Shown here in pieces: positions 63,884 to 64,000 of a stretch of 64,000 bases of DNA (within the stretch, counting starts at the first letter, position 1; every line of letters starts with the position of its first letter). Below the pieces are notes generated by a model. It searched no databases. It saw nothing but the letters and a program-made list of their open reading frames with translations, and had not been told where the DNA came from. The translations under genes and the position numbers were made by a program. The DNA is from Lewinellaceae bacterium. Its GTDB lineage: Bacteria > Bacteroidota > Bacteroidia > Chitinophagales > Saprospiraceae. Where the stretch lies: positions 124,001 through 188,000 of the forward strand of contig JACJXW010000008.1 of assembly GCA_020636405.1 (NCBI GenBank), read 5' to 3'.

Positions 63884-64000
63884 TTAAGCCACCATTTCAC
63901 TTTCTACAAAAGCTTCGACCGCTAGACCCGCTTTTTGTTTACCGTGTTTCATGCGGCGGCTGATCAAGGTTTCATTGGCGCAGAGCATGTCCCCCAGGAT
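63884..64000 (-). CDS. 3' end of an unidentified gene, cut by the window edge
   Basis: The minus strand is open from the window edge to a TAA at 63884-63886: 38 codons ending GLAVEAFVESEMVA. Contains NETLISRRMKHGKQKAG. Too short to name; on codon pattern it looks coding. Confidence 0.4.
   Translation of the reverse strand: MLGDMLCANETLISRRMKHGKQKAGLAVEAFVESEMVA

Overview
The window reads as chromosomal DNA of a moderately GC-rich Bacteroidota bacterium, most likely of the Saprospiria (Lewinella/Phaeodactylibacter type). Supporting signs are a gliding-motility/type IX secretion C-terminal domain (positions 3-2009), a remnant of another type IX secretion cargo gene (about 13863-14110), an IPTL-CTERM sorting protein (2267-3760), OmpA/PD40 and DUF6089-like outer-membrane proteins, a TAnnTTTG-type promoter box, and weak Shine-Dalgarno sites. 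I see no rRNA, tRNA or CRISPR array.

Layout. 1-12.7 kb: end of a large surface adhesin, the IPTL-CTERM protein, a class III cyclase/TM2/TPR protein, and housekeeping enzymes (phytanoyl-CoA dioxygenase-like protein, ADP-forming acyl-CoA synthetase, flavodoxin-like protein, methyltransferase, esterase lipoprotein, coupled msrB-msrA). 12.7-15.2 kb: outer-membrane protein, a type IX cargo remnant and CorA. 15.4-23.7 kb: a sulfur-oxidation module of a persulfide dioxygenase-rhodanese fusion, a SulP carrier, a fused SoeB/SoeC-like iron-sulfur/membrane subunit and a SoeA-like molybdoenzyme. Together they could take sulfane sulfur through sulfite to sulfate. 23.8-27.4 kb: a repeat and mobile region with an AraC-type remnant, an IS256-family element inserted in a 97-bp tandem array, and a GxxExxY nuclease-like gene. 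27.4-37.6 kb: GH3 glycosidase, a heptamer array that runs into an Lrp-type regulator, a PLP gamma-lyase, an HD protein, two small paralogue-like proteins (one frameshifted), a BTAD-type regulator, a hydrolase and a lipoprotein. 37.6-47.5 kb: OmpA/PD40 protein, BlaI/BlaR1-like pair with an unusual extracellular extension, a DUF6624 protein and a PIF1-like helicase.

48.1-62 kb is the most unusual part. Seven minus-strand genes with gaps of 1-45 nt encode three low-complexity or acidic structural-looking proteins, two coiled-coil proteins, a subtilisin-patatin (protease plus phospholipase) fusion and a zinc D,D-carboxypeptidase. None has an obvious signal peptide. Upstream lies a PAS-LuxR regulator, then a divergent membrane-tethered TPR-CHAT (caspase-like) protease facing an ECF sigma factor/transmembrane TPR anti-sigma pair. 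I propose, as inference only, that this is an undescribed lytic or effector locus, and that the CHAT protease controls the sigma factor. A lipoprotein that shares a domain with the BlaR1-like protein follows at 62.0-63.8 kb.
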